A stretch of DNA of 64,000 nucleotides from JACKCR01 sp041390305 (lineage in GTDB: Bacteria > Eisenbacteria > RBG-16-71-46 > CAIMUX01), in assembly GCA_041390305.1 (NCBI GenBank), contig JAWKQE010000032.1:5452-69451 (forward strand), written 5' to 3'. Positions 35,065 to 45,396 of this stretch are shown here, piece after piece; the first letter of the stretch is position 1; each line of letters starts with the position of its first letter. The position numbers and the translations under genes are program-made. The notes below the pieces were generated by a model. That model had not been told where the DNA came from, did no database searches, and worked only from the letters and a program-made list of their open reading frames with translations.

Positions 35065-36195
35065 CTAGTGAGTCATCTTCGCCCGCTTCGACTCGAGGGC
35101 CGCGAGTAGATCGTCGTACGGCTTGTCGAACTTCGCGATCCCGTCGTCGAGCAGTTCTGAAGTTGCTTGGTCGAACGAGATTCCCGCGGCCTCGAGGTCC
35201 AGGAAGAACTTTCGGGCCTCGTCGACTTCCAGGAGAACCGTGTCCTTCTCGATCTTGCCGTGGTCGAGGGTCGCTTCGAGCGTCTGCACGGGCATCGTGT
35301 TCACCGTGTGCCGACCGACCAGCGTTTCGACGTAGAGGATGTCGGGATACGACGGGTTCTTCGTGCTCGTGCTGGCCCAGAGCGGACGCTGGACACGCGC
35401 ACCCTGTCCTTCGAGTCGCTTCCACGTCTCCGAACCGAAGATCTCGAGGTAGGACTGGTAGGCGAGCTTCGCGTTGTACACGGCCGCCTTTCCGCGAAGG
35501 GCGAGGATCTCCTCACGCGCCGATTCCTCGGCCTTCGCCGCGGCGTCCTCGAGCTTCTTGTCGACGAGCGAGTCGATCCGGCTGACGAAGAAGCTCGCGA
35601 CCGACGCGACATCGAGGGAGAGCCCCTTCTCGGCCCGCGCGGCGATCGCGTCGACGTACGCCTTCGCGACGGCTTCGTAGGCGTCCCGGGAGAAGAGCAG
35701 AGTGACGTTGATCGGGACGCCGTCTTCGAGGCAGCGACGGATCGCGGGGAGCCCTTCGTCCGTCCCGGGGATCTTGATCATGAGGTTCGGACGATCGACC
35801 CAGGCGTGGAGCCGCTTCGCCGCGGCGTAGGTCCCTTCGGTGTCGCGGGCGAGGTGAGGAGACACTTCGAGGCTGACGAATCCGTCGGCGCCGCCGGTAC
35901 GGTCGTAGACGGTGCGGAGCACGTCACACGCCATCTGGATGTCACGGACAGCGAGCTCTTCATAGAGCTGCTCCGTGTTCCGGGACGATCCGGCCAGCTC
36001 CTTCAGCTGCGCGTCGTAGGCGGTGCCGGAGGTCATGGCGGAGTGGAAGATCGCCGGGTTCGACGTCACTCCGGACATCGCCGCGTCGTCGATGTAGGCG
36101 GCGAGCTGGCCGCTCTCGATGATCTCCCGGCTCAGCTGGTCGAGCCAGACGGCGGTGCCGGCCTCCTGGAGCGCAAACGCTGGGTTCTTCGCCAT
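35065..36195 (-). CDS. tal: Transaldolase
   Basis: A 376-residue enzyme of the long (actinobacterial/cyanobacterial-type) transaldolase class in the non-oxidative pentose phosphate pathway. Motifs include TAVWLDQLSREII, SGVTSNPAIFHSAM, VSLEVSPHLARDTEGT, NLMIKIPGTDEGLPAI (Schiff-base Lys), INVTLLFSRDAY, RPLWASTSTKNPSYPD and VNTMP. The ATG is preceded by GGGAGA. It is the first of a run of leftward genes; a gap of ~225 nt separates it from the asparaginase gene, so it may be transcribed separately. Confidence 0.95.
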   Translation of the reverse strand: MAKNPAFALQEAGTAVWLDQLSREIIESGQLAAYIDDAAMSGVTSNPAIFHSAMTSGTAYDAQLKELAGSSRNTEQLYEELAVRDIQMACDVLRTVYDRTGGADGFVSLEVSPHLARDTEGTYAAAKRLHAWVDRPNLMIKIPGTDEGLPAIRRCLEDGVPINVTLLFSRDAYEAVAKAYVDAIAARAEKGLSLDVASVASFFVSRIDSLVDKKLEDAAAKAEESAREEILALRGKAAVYNAKLAYQSYLEIFGSETWKRLEGQGARVQRPLWASTSTKNPSYPDILYVETLVGRHTVNTMPVQTLEATLDHGKIEKDTVLLEVDEARKFFLDLEAAGISFDQATSELLDDGIAKFDKPYDDLLAALESKRAKMTH

Positions 36196-36350
36196 CGGAT
36201 CGGGTCTCCCTTCTCTTCGCTGCTTCTCTTCCCTGGGACGAAAGCCTGTTCGGACTCGGTCCGCGAGTCCGGGATACGATACTCTGGAGTTCGCGCGGAG
36301 GACAGGGCCAGGTCGGCAAACGGCCGGCCGGGACGGGTCCGGAGGAGTTC

Positions 36351-36509
36351 ATGAGTCGGTTCGGCATCTTTGGTGAGATCTTGCTCTTCCTCAAGACGGG
36401 GAAGAAGTGGTGGCTCGGACCGATCATCATCGTCCTCGTCGCCCTGGGACTGGTTCTCTTCCTCGCCCAGGGATCGGCGCTCGCCCCGTTCATCTACGCC
36501 TTGTTCTAG
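36351..36509 (+). CDS. DUF5989-family small membrane protein
   Basis: A 52-residue protein with an excellent ribosome-binding site (GGAGGAG). The sequence has FGEILLFLKTGKKWWLGP, then a transmembrane helix (IIIVLVALGLVLFLAQ) and the tail GSALAPFIYALF. The KKWW before the helix and the GSALAPFIY end are the hallmarks of DUF5989, usually found beside carbamoyltransferase and SxtJ-type genes in polysaccharide loci. No such neighbours are here. Function is unknown. Confidence 0.85.
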   Translation: MSRFGIFGEILLFLKTGKKWWLGPIIIVLVALGLVLFLAQGSALAPFIYALF

Positions 36510-36661
36510 GCGTCGCGTCGTGCGTCGGCGAGATCGGGATCCTCGAGGTCGGTCCGGCCGGGCCGGCAGGGAGTTGGGGGGCCGTACCGGCCGAGAGCCT
36601 TGGACTCTGGCGTGGGATCGACGAATCGGTTGTGCGGTGGCAGGCACAGGGAGGCCTAGAG

Positions 36662-37222
36662 TTGGCTGACGGACCCAGGACTTTCGAGATCGGACACTCC
36701 CGGATCGAACTCGTGGAGGGAGACATCGTCGTCCAGGAAGTGGATGCGATCGTCACGGCCGCGAACTCGGCGCTTGCGGGCGGGGGCGGGGTCGACGGCG
36801 CGGTCCACTGGGCCGCGGGGCCGGAGCTGCTCGACGCGTGCGACCAGATCGGTGGGTGTCCCACCGGGTCGGCCGTCCTGACCCCGGGTTTCGACCTGCC
36901 GTCGAAGCACGTCATCCACGCGGTCGGCCCGATCTGGGAAGGTGGGGACGCGAACGAGGAAGCCCTCCTCGCCTCGGCCTATCGGCGCTCGCTCCAGGTG
37001 GCCGCGGAGCACGACGTCCGGTCGACCGCATTCCCCGCGATCTCCGCGGGCGTCTACGGATACCCGATGGACGAAGCGGCCCGCGTCGCGCTCCGGGCTT
37101 GTGCGCACTACCTGCGGTCGAACCCCGGCTCGTCGGTTCGGCTCGTGCGGTTCGTTCTCTACGACGCGCGGTCGTTCGAGGTCTTCGCGCGCGTGGCGGA
37201 CGCGGAGCTGGGGAAGCCGTAG
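36662..37222 (+). CDS. Macrodomain protein, likely O-acetyl-ADP-ribose deacetylase
   Basis: A 186-residue stand-alone macrodomain. IELVEGDIVVQEVDAIVTAANSALAGGGGVDGAVHWAAG is the ADP-ribose-binding signature of the MacroD/YmdB group (GDI, NAAN-like AANS, GGGGVDGAIH). PSKHVIHAVGPIW, STAFPAISAGVYGYPMDEAA and SVRLVRFVLYD complete the fold. Family members remove acetyl from O-acetyl-ADP-ribose or ADP-ribose from Asp/Glu side chains. The start is TTG, preceded by GGAGG at 7 nt. The open frame begins 255 nt earlier but overlaps the DUF5989 gene and has no domain there. Confidence 0.88.
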   Translation: MADGPRTFEIGHSRIELVEGDIVVQEVDAIVTAANSALAGGGGVDGAVHWAAGPELLDACDQIGGCPTGSAVLTPGFDLPSKHVIHAVGPIWEGGDANEEALLASAYRRSLQVAAEHDVRSTAFPAISAGVYGYPMDEAARVALRACAHYLRSNPGSSVRLVRFVLYDARSFEVFARVADAELGKP

Positions 37223-37324
37223 TTCACGCCGGACCGGCCTCGCCACGTGTCGGTGCACGCGGCAGGATCGTCGCCGGGGGGCTCCGCCCGTCCGTTCCGG
37301 GCTCAGCCCGTTGCTCGCGCGGAC

Positions 37325-39049
37325 TCAGCTTCCCGTGCGGCCCAGATCGAGTTTGAACGCCGAGACCAGTCGCTGCAGCTCCTCTGCCTTCTCCGACAGC
37401 AGCCCCGCGGCTTCCGCCGCCTGGTGCGATCCCTGATATGCTTCCATCGAACTCGCGCGCATCGTTTCGGTGCTACCCACGATGTCGGAGCTGCTCGCGG
37501 CCTGCTGCTCGATCATCGAGGCGATCTCGGTCACGACCTGCTCCACCGCACTCGCCTTGCTCACGATCTGCGTCAGGCTCTCGCCGGCCCTCGAGGACTG
37601 CTCCATCCCGCGGGCGACCTGCTCGGTGCCGAGAGTCATCCGCTCCACCGCGCGTTTCGTCTCCGTCTGGATCGCGGTGATCGATTCGGCGATTTCGCGC
37701 GTCGCGGTCGTGGTCCGGTCGGCGAGTTGACGTACCTCGTCGGCGACGACGGCGAATCCACGACCGTGCTCTCCCGCCCGGGCCGCTTCGATCGCGGCGT
37801 TGAGGGCGAGGAGATTCGTCTGGTCCGCGATGTCCTGGATCACGCTGGTGATCCGGCCGATCTCGGCGCTCCGGTCCCCGAGCTCCTTCACCGAGTGCGC
37901 GCTCGAGCTGACCGCGTCCTCGATCGCCTGCATCTCCGCGATCGTCTCGCGTACGATGCCTCCGCCCTCCTGCGCGACGGCGCCGGCGTCGGTCGCTTCG
38001 CTCCGCGCCACCTGGACCTTGCTCGCGGCGAGGCCCGCGGACTGATTCATCTGCTCCACCGCCCGGTTGATCGAACCGACCTGCTGCGACTGGAGCTCGA
38101 GGCTGTTCGCCATCTCTTCGCTCGACGCCGCGATTTCGGTGGCCGCGCTCGCGACTTCCACCGACGAGCGGTACACGTCGCGAACGATGTCGTGGACCTT
38201 CCCGACGAACGTATTGAACCAACGGCCGAGTTCGCCGAGCTCGTCGCCCCTGCTGTCGTCGACCCGAAGGGTGAGGTCGCCGTCGCCTTCCGCGATGTCC
38301 TGCATCCGTTCGACCAGGCTCCGGATCGGGTTCCGGATCGAGCGGACGAGGAGGAGTGACAAGGGGACGACGAAGAGGAGGAGATAGGCGGCCAGGGTGA
38401 GGCCACCGAAGAACCCGTACTTCCTGACCGCCGCGGCGACTCGTCCTTCCGCGTCGGCCTTCTGCACCTCGATGTCGTCGATGTAGATTCCGGTCCCGAT
38501 CCAGTAGTCGCTGCCGGGAATCATGCGTGCGTAGCCGAGCTTCAGCTGCACGTCGTTCGCCGGCGGCTTCTCCCAGTAGTACTCGAGGAACCCGCCGCCG
38601 GCCTGCGCGAGCGAGGAGAGTTCGCGGATCAGGTACGTCCCCTTCTGGTCCTGCACGTTCCAGAGGCTCTTGCCCTGCTTTTCCGGGGCGGGGGGGAGGG
38701 CGACGTTGACGCCGTCCTTCGTGTAGCAGAAGAAGTACCCGGACTTCTTCTCTTCGTCCTCGGTCGCCTGGTACCAGGCGTCCTTGCACATCGCGCGGAT
38801 GTACTCGATCCGCTCCTCCTCGTCGTCGATCGACTCGAGCCCGGTGGCGATGGTGAGAGCCTGTGTGTCCGAGAGGGCCCTCAGCTTGACCCGGTGCCCG
38901 TCGAGCATGACGGCTTCGAGCTTGGCCACGGAGTCGTGGCTGATCCGTTCCACGATCAGCCAGCCGACCGGAAGCGCGAGCAGACCGAAGCCCATCACCA
39001 CGAGGACGAGGAGCAGAACCTTGCTCGATACACTGATTCGGCTCAGCAC
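37325..39049 (-). CDS. Methyl-accepting chemotaxis protein with a Cache sensor
   Basis: A 574-residue receptor. TM1 covers about residues 10-33 (VLLLVLVVMGFGLLALPVGWL). The periplasmic part to about 205 is a single Cache (sCache_2) domain: SGYFFCYTKDGVNVALPP and GYARMIPGSDYWIGTGIYIDDIE. TM2 lies near 215-238, then a HAMP (NPIRSLVERMQDIAEGDGDLTLRV). The signalling hairpin tip is near residues 400-437 (IADQTNLLALNAAIEAARAGEHGRGFAVVADEVRQLAD). It lacks a C-terminal CZB domain and a CheR-tether pentapeptide. It could partner the CheW-CZB protein at 3.8 kb; that is inference. Confidence 0.93.
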   Translation of the reverse strand: MLSRISVSSKVLLLVLVVMGFGLLALPVGWLIVERISHDSVAKLEAVMLDGHRVKLRALSDTQALTIATGLESIDDEEERIEYIRAMCKDAWYQATEDEEKKSGYFFCYTKDGVNVALPPAPEKQGKSLWNVQDQKGTYLIRELSSLAQAGGGFLEYYWEKPPANDVQLKLGYARMIPGSDYWIGTGIYIDDIEVQKADAEGRVAAAVRKYGFFGGLTLAAYLLLFVVPLSLLLVRSIRNPIRSLVERMQDIAEGDGDLTLRVDDSRGDELGELGRWFNTFVGKVHDIVRDVYRSSVEVASAATEIAASSEEMANSLELQSQQVGSINRAVEQMNQSAGLAASKVQVARSEATDAGAVAQEGGGIVRETIAEMQAIEDAVSSSAHSVKELGDRSAEIGRITSVIQDIADQTNLLALNAAIEAARAGEHGRGFAVVADEVRQLADRTTTATREIAESITAIQTETKRAVERMTLGTEQVARGMEQSSRAGESLTQIVSKASAVEQVVTEIASMIEQQAASSSDIVGSTETMRASSMEAYQGSHQAAEAAGLLSEKAEELQRLVSAFKLDLGRTGS

Positions 39050-39233
39050 GGGATCCCCCTAGCGTCGAGTTCGGTGGGAGTCCGGCCGGGTCCCTCGGGA
39101 CGGTGGATCCGAGCCCGAGGAGCGGTCACCGGGGGTACTCCGTGCGATGTCGTTGACCGGTCTCGACTTGGGAATGATCGGATCCTGGGCGGGGGAACCT
39201 TAGGGGGAGCCGTCGGGAAGTGAGGGATGACGG

Positions 39234-39259
39234 CCCAGGACGGCCTCGGACGTCCTGGG
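39234..39259 (-). terminator. Hairpin downstream of the LamG gene
   Basis: CCCAGGACG and CGTCCTGGG form a perfect 9-bp stem over an 8-nt loop. It sits within short GGGACGGCC repeats (39229-39284), between the LamG stop and the MCP start, both leftward. No T-tract. Confidence 0.45.
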
Positions 39260-39297
39260 ACGGCCCTGGGACGGCCTGGACGCGCCGATTCCACCGG

Positions 39298-40362
39298 CTA
39301 CCGAAGGACGATCACGGACCTTCCCACTTCGACGCGGCCCGCCCGGAGACGGAGATGGTAGGCGCCGTTCGGAAGCTTCGCGTCAGGGGTCCATCCAAGG
39401 GTGCGAGAACCTCTGTCGAACCGACCCTCGAACACGGTTTCGACGAGTCGTCCGTTCGCGTCGACGATGTCGATCCGCGCGGCCTGATCCACTTCCGTCG
39501 TCACGGTGAACTCGGTGCGCGCGGAGGCGGGGTTCGGGTAAGGCGCGCCGAGGCGGATTGGGAGCGCGCCGCCGGGGCCTCCTGCGACCGAAGCCGGGTC
39601 GTCGACTTCCAGGTAGAGAGCGCGGACCTCTTCGCCCGACAGTGCGCGGGAGTAGATGCGGGCGTCATCCAAGTCACCGTGGAAGAAGAGGGTCTCACTT
39701 CCCTCCGTGCCGGTCGTGCGGATCGCGCCGAACATCAGATCGTCGGAGTTGCCCGTTTCCACCGCGCCTTGCACCGAATCCGCGAGCGCACCGTTCACGT
39801 AGAGACGACCCGTTCCCGTCATGTCCCGCGTCAAGGCGACGTGGACCCAGGTGGACCCGAACTCGCTCCAGAATCCATCGTACTGGAGTCCTGAGTCGGT
39901 TCCGGATGAGGACTCCCAGCCCGAGTAGAGGATGTTCTGATAGAGACGGAACTCGAGGTGCTTGTTGGGCGATGCGTCCCCGTTCTGTCGGTCGTGAACG
40001 AACGGATATCCCTGCTCGGCCGGGAAACTGGCTGCGCGCACCCAAGCCGCGATGGAGAACGTCTCGAGAGGTGTGAGCCATCCCGTGGCCGGGACGTTCG
40101 CGTAGCTCGTCCCGTCGAACGAGATCGCCGTGCCGATCCTGCCCTCGACGTAGGACACTCCGTGCTCCTGCCCATCGTGTCCCCCGATGGAGTCGTCGGC
40201 ATTCCCCTCGAACTCGTAGTGGGCGACCAGTCCGTCGGTGAGGTCGGCCCGACCCGGAGTCGTGAGTGAGGATGCTGCGAGTAGTACGAGTGCGACGATG
40301 CGACGGGCACCGGTCGTGGCGGGCGAGGGCCCGACTGCCACGCGGATGTTGCGGATCTCCAT
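39298..40362 (-). CDS. Secreted LamG-domain protein with C-terminal sorting module
   Basis: A 354-residue exported protein. The N-terminus has a hydrophobic signal (RRIVALVLLAASSLTTPGRA). A concanavalin-like LamG_3 jelly roll follows: DGLVAHYEFEGNADDSIGG, ISFDGTSYANVPATG, FSIAAWVRAASF, HVALTRDMTGTGRLYVNG and GDLDDARIYSRALSGEEV. The C-terminal 85 residues are a T9SS/FlgD-like module (LGAPYPNPASARTEF, IDIVDANGRLVETVF, LPNGAYHLRLRAGR, GRSVIVLR). Probably a carbohydrate-binding surface protein. GGAGGAGACGAA precedes the ATG. Confidence 0.82.
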   Translation of the reverse strand: MEIRNIRVAVGPSPATTGARRIVALVLLAASSLTTPGRADLTDGLVAHYEFEGNADDSIGGHDGQEHGVSYVEGRIGTAISFDGTSYANVPATGWLTPLETFSIAAWVRAASFPAEQGYPFVHDRQNGDASPNKHLEFRLYQNILYSGWESSSGTDSGLQYDGFWSEFGSTWVHVALTRDMTGTGRLYVNGALADSVQGAVETGNSDDLMFGAIRTTGTEGSETLFFHGDLDDARIYSRALSGEEVRALYLEVDDPASVAGGPGGALPIRLGAPYPNPASARTEFTVTTEVDQAARIDIVDANGRLVETVFEGRFDRGSRTLGWTPDAKLPNGAYHLRLRAGRVEVGRSVIVLR

Positions 40363-40602
40363 TTCGTCTCCTCCGGTCGGCTCTGGTTCCGAATCGATCG
40401 GACGGGGAATGACGCGGAGCGGCAAAAGCGAACGGTGGGCGTGGCGGGGCACCGGCCCCACTCGCCATGCGTCGGCGGCGTCCGAGATACCTGATTCTGT
40501 ATACCTCTGCCGGTCCCCTTTGTTGTACGATCCGATGGACCGCAAAGCATGCGGAGCAGGTCCCGATCCCTCCCCAACGCACTCCACATGGAGGAACCGC
40601 TG

Positions 40603-41493
40603 ATGAAGAGACTGACACCGCTTCTCTTCGGCATCTGCCTCGCATTTGCCGGCAGCGCATGGGCCGGTCCCAACGAGGGCGGAACGCTGATCGTTCACGG
40701 CGATCCGGGCGTCGTGTACACGAACGAGATCACCGACTACACCGGATTCTCGACGCTGCCGGGCGGGTGCGAGAGCGCCGAGACGAACTACCAGGGGGAG
40801 AGCATCTTCGTCTGGTGGGTGAAGGCAGCCTTCGCCACCGACGCGTCTCCTCGTCTCACGGGAGCCACTTTCGGCATCGACTACGACGAGTCGAACCTCG
40901 TGCTCATGGACTTCGGTCCTTCCGGTGACTTCGAGCTCGCGGATCCGACCTGGCCCGCTCCTCAGTCCGGAACCGCCGTGACGTTCGGGAGTGCGCAGAC
41001 CACCTCACTCGTCGATCTGTACTGGTTCGCCGGGTACAACTACGCGGCCTACGGAGATGCGAACTTCGAGCTCATCGCACACCCGACCCAGGGTGCGGTG
41101 TTCGCCGACGACTCCGTTCCGTCCATCCTCGATCCGGTTGCGGCGCTCGGTGCACTCGGGTGGGGAGCGAACTCGGGCTTCCTGCCGTGCCCGACCTCCG
41201 GACCGGTCACGGGAGCGTGTTGTCTACGGGACGGCTCGTGCGTGCTCCTGACGTCCGCTCAGTGTGCGCAGGAAAGCGGCGAGTACATGGGGGACGGCGT
41301 TTCCTGCGATCCGACACCGTGTGAAGGGGCGTACGGCGCCTGCTGCTTCCCGGACGGGACCTGCGAACTCGAACGGGAGTTCCTCTGCGGCGGGGAGTGG
41401 CAACCCGCCGACAGTTGCGACCCGAACCCGTGCCAGATCGTTCCGACCGAGGAACGGTCCTGGGGAGAGATCAAGAACACCTACCGCCGCTAG
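40603..41493 (+). CDS. Secreted protein with GGTL module and two Cys-rich GACC modules
   Basis: A 296-residue exported protein. It has a signal peptide (MKRLTPLLFGICLAFAGSAWAG) and then a ~175-residue domain starting GPNEGGTLIVHGDPGVVYT, with LTGATFGIDYDESNLVLMDFG and SLVDLYWFAGYNY. The same domain occurs twice in the lipase gene at 53.8 kb. Two Cys-rich modules of about 35-40 residues follow (GACCLRDGSCVLLTSAQC ... SCDPTPC and GACCFPDGTCELEREFLC ... SCDPNPC). The tail ends EERSWGEIKNTYRR. No Pfam-type name is known to me for the GGTL domain. GGAGG precedes the ATG. Function is unknown. Confidence 0.75.
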   Translation: MKRLTPLLFGICLAFAGSAWAGPNEGGTLIVHGDPGVVYTNEITDYTGFSTLPGGCESAETNYQGESIFVWWVKAAFATDASPRLTGATFGIDYDESNLVLMDFGPSGDFELADPTWPAPQSGTAVTFGSAQTTSLVDLYWFAGYNYAAYGDANFELIAHPTQGAVFADDSVPSILDPVAALGALGWGANSGFLPCPTSGPVTGACCLRDGSCVLLTSAQCAQESGEYMGDGVSCDPTPCEGAYGACCFPDGTCELEREFLCGGEWQPADSCDPNPCQIVPTEERSWGEIKNTYRR

Positions 41494-41535
41494 GCTGTGG
41501 GTGCGAAGGGGGGAGTCCTCCTTCGGTACGATTCG

Positions 41536-41564
41536 CGAAGCCTCGGCCTACGGCCGGGGCTTCG
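41536..41564 (+). terminator. Hairpin after the GGTL-module gene
   Basis: CGAAGCCTCGGCC pairs with GGCCGGGGCTTCG around a TAC-like loop with one mismatch. It lies about 45 nt past the stop codon. Only a mildly T-rich stretch follows. Confidence 0.5.
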
Positions 41565-41742
41565 TCGCATTCCTGCCTTCGATCCCGCTGGATCCTGCCG
41601 GACCCGGGAGGCTATCTTCCACGGTCGCAGAACGACTCCCCTACGGACAGCCCTACGGATCCACAGCCGGAAGCCGGGTCCCCCGTGTGGGCGAGAGGAC
41701 GAGAACAAGCGAAGCCAGAGAAGATATCTGGAGGAGACCAAG

Positions 41743-42324
41743 ATGAAGAAGATCACCGGAACGTTCTTGGCGGTCGCATTCGCCCTCGCGTGCGTGTCGT
41801 CGTCCGATGGTTCCGAGACTCCCGGGGACGAAGCCGCGGCGATGCAGGACATGATGACTCCGGGTCCACATCACGAGATGCTGGGCAAGCTGGCCGGAGA
41901 CTGGACCTATACCTCGAAGATGTGGATGGACCCGGCGGCTCCTCCGATGGAATCCGTGGGAACGTCGCACATGGCGACGGCCATGAACGGCCTCTTCCTC
42001 ACCGAGGACGTCGAGGGCAACGTGATGGGGATGCCGTGGCTCGGGCATGGCACGTACGGCTTCGACAAGGGCCAGAACAAGCACATCGGCGTCTGGTACG
42101 ACTCGTTCGGGACGATGATGATCATGTTCGAGGGGGACTGCACGGACCACTGCAAGACGGTCACGATGACCGGCAGCTACCTCGATCCGATGTCCGGCCA
42201 GCCGGCCACGATGAAGATGGTGACCACGCACACCGACGACGACCACGCCGTCAACGAGATGTTCAACGTCGCGGGTGGGCAGGAAGTGAAGATGGTCGAG
42301 GTGCACTACACGCGGAAGAAGTAG
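41743..42324 (+). CDS. DUF1579-family exported protein
   Basis: A 193-residue protein with a short hydrophobic signal (MKKITGTFLAVAFALAC). The Cys at residue 17 could be a lipobox but the preceding residues (ALAC) are a weak match. The rest is DUF1579-like: HHEMLGKLAGDWTYTSKMW, HMATAMNGLFLTEDVEGNVMG, WLGHGTYGFDKGQNKHIGVWYDSFGTMM and a final EVKMVEVHYTRKK. The Met- and His-rich composition (MMTPGPHHEM) is notable. The start has GGAGGAG upstream. Function of the family is not known. Confidence 0.8.
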   Translation: MKKITGTFLAVAFALACVSSSDGSETPGDEAAAMQDMMTPGPHHEMLGKLAGDWTYTSKMWMDPAAPPMESVGTSHMATAMNGLFLTEDVEGNVMGMPWLGHGTYGFDKGQNKHIGVWYDSFGTMMIMFEGDCTDHCKTVTMTGSYLDPMSGQPATMKMVTTHTDDDHAVNEMFNVAGGQEVKMVEVHYTRKK

Positions 42325-42367
42325 GGCCGAGTCGACGCAGGTGTCGCTGGCTCACCCGACGTGTTCG

Positions 42368-42390
42368 CCGCCCGAGGCGGTCTCGGGCGG
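42368..42390. terminator. GC-only hairpin between convergent genes
   Basis: CCGCCCGAG and CTCGGGCGG form a perfect 9-bp stem with the 5-nt loop GCGGT. It ends one base before the ispG stop codon and faces the DUF1579 gene end, so it could stop transcription from both sides. No T-run. Confidence 0.5.
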
Positions 42391-44565
<2,175 letters not shown>

Positions 44566-44829
44566 GGGGGGAGGGTACTCCAAAGGCCGAGTCAGGGCGA
44601 TGTGGGGAAGGCGGCCGCGAGCATCAGACCATGCGATGGCTGAGTCCTTGTCGTCCGTTGGGGATGGCCGTGGAATGAGGAACCTTTGATCGGCCTAACA
44701 CCGGGCCACTCCCCAGGTCTCCGGCAGGGAATCTCTCGGACTCCGGCCCTCGTGATGGCTCCGCCCGGGGCCGTGCTACATTCGTTCCAGCTCTAACCGC
44801 AGGGAGGGCCGCGGCCGGCCGCGGGACGA

Positions 44830-45396
44830 ATGGACGAGCCCGGAGAGATCACGCAGTACCTGTCCGCGGCGCGCCGGGGGGACCGGGCGGCGCTCGATCA
44901 CGTATTCGCCCGGGTCTACGGCGAGGTGCGCCGGATCGCCGCCGCTCAGGTCCAGCGCGCCGGAGGCGAGAGCACACTCAGTACGACGTCCGTGGTGCAC
45001 GAGGCCTATCTCAAACTCGCGGGCAGCGCCCAGGTGGAATGGGCGGATCGGGGTCACTTCTTCGCGGTCGCGGCCAGGGCGATGCGGCAGGTCCTGCTCG
45101 ATCACGCGCGGAGTCACCTCGCGCAGAAGCGCGGCGGCGTGCGCCCGCTCTCCCTCGACGATGTGTCCATCGCGATCGACGACAACGCCGCGGGCATCGT
45201 CGAGATGGACTCCGCTCTGACTCGACTGTCCGCACTCGACGAACGGCTTGGGCAGGTCGTCGAACTCCGGTACTACGCCGGTCTCACGGTCGAGGAGACG
45301 GCAACGGTCCTCGGCGTGACCGACCGCACGATCAAGCGCGACTGGCAGACGGCCAGGGCGTTCCTCCACCGCGAACTCCACGGTGGTGAGCGTTGA
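44830..45396 (+). CDS. ECF-type sigma factor (TIGR02999/Sig-70_X6 subfamily)
   Basis: A 188-residue sigma factor. EITQYLSAARRGDRAALDHVFARVYGEVRRIAAAQVQ and STTSVVHEAYLKLA with WADRGHFFAVAARAMRQVLLDHAR are the diagnostic region 2 blocks of the X6 subgroup. Region 4 is LGQVVELRYYAGLTVEETATVLGVTDRTIKRDWQTARAFL. Members of this subgroup usually lie beside Ser/Thr protein kinases, as here, and their activity is thought to be set by phosphorylation rather than by an anti-sigma factor. The kinase gene start (TTG) overlaps its TGA. Confidence 0.92.
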   Translation: MDEPGEITQYLSAARRGDRAALDHVFARVYGEVRRIAAAQVQRAGGESTLSTTSVVHEAYLKLAGSAQVEWADRGHFFAVAARAMRQVLLDHARSHLAQKRGGVRPLSLDDVSIAIDDNAAGIVEMDSALTRLSALDERLGQVVELRYYAGLTVEETATVLGVTDRTIKRDWQTARAFLHRELHGGER

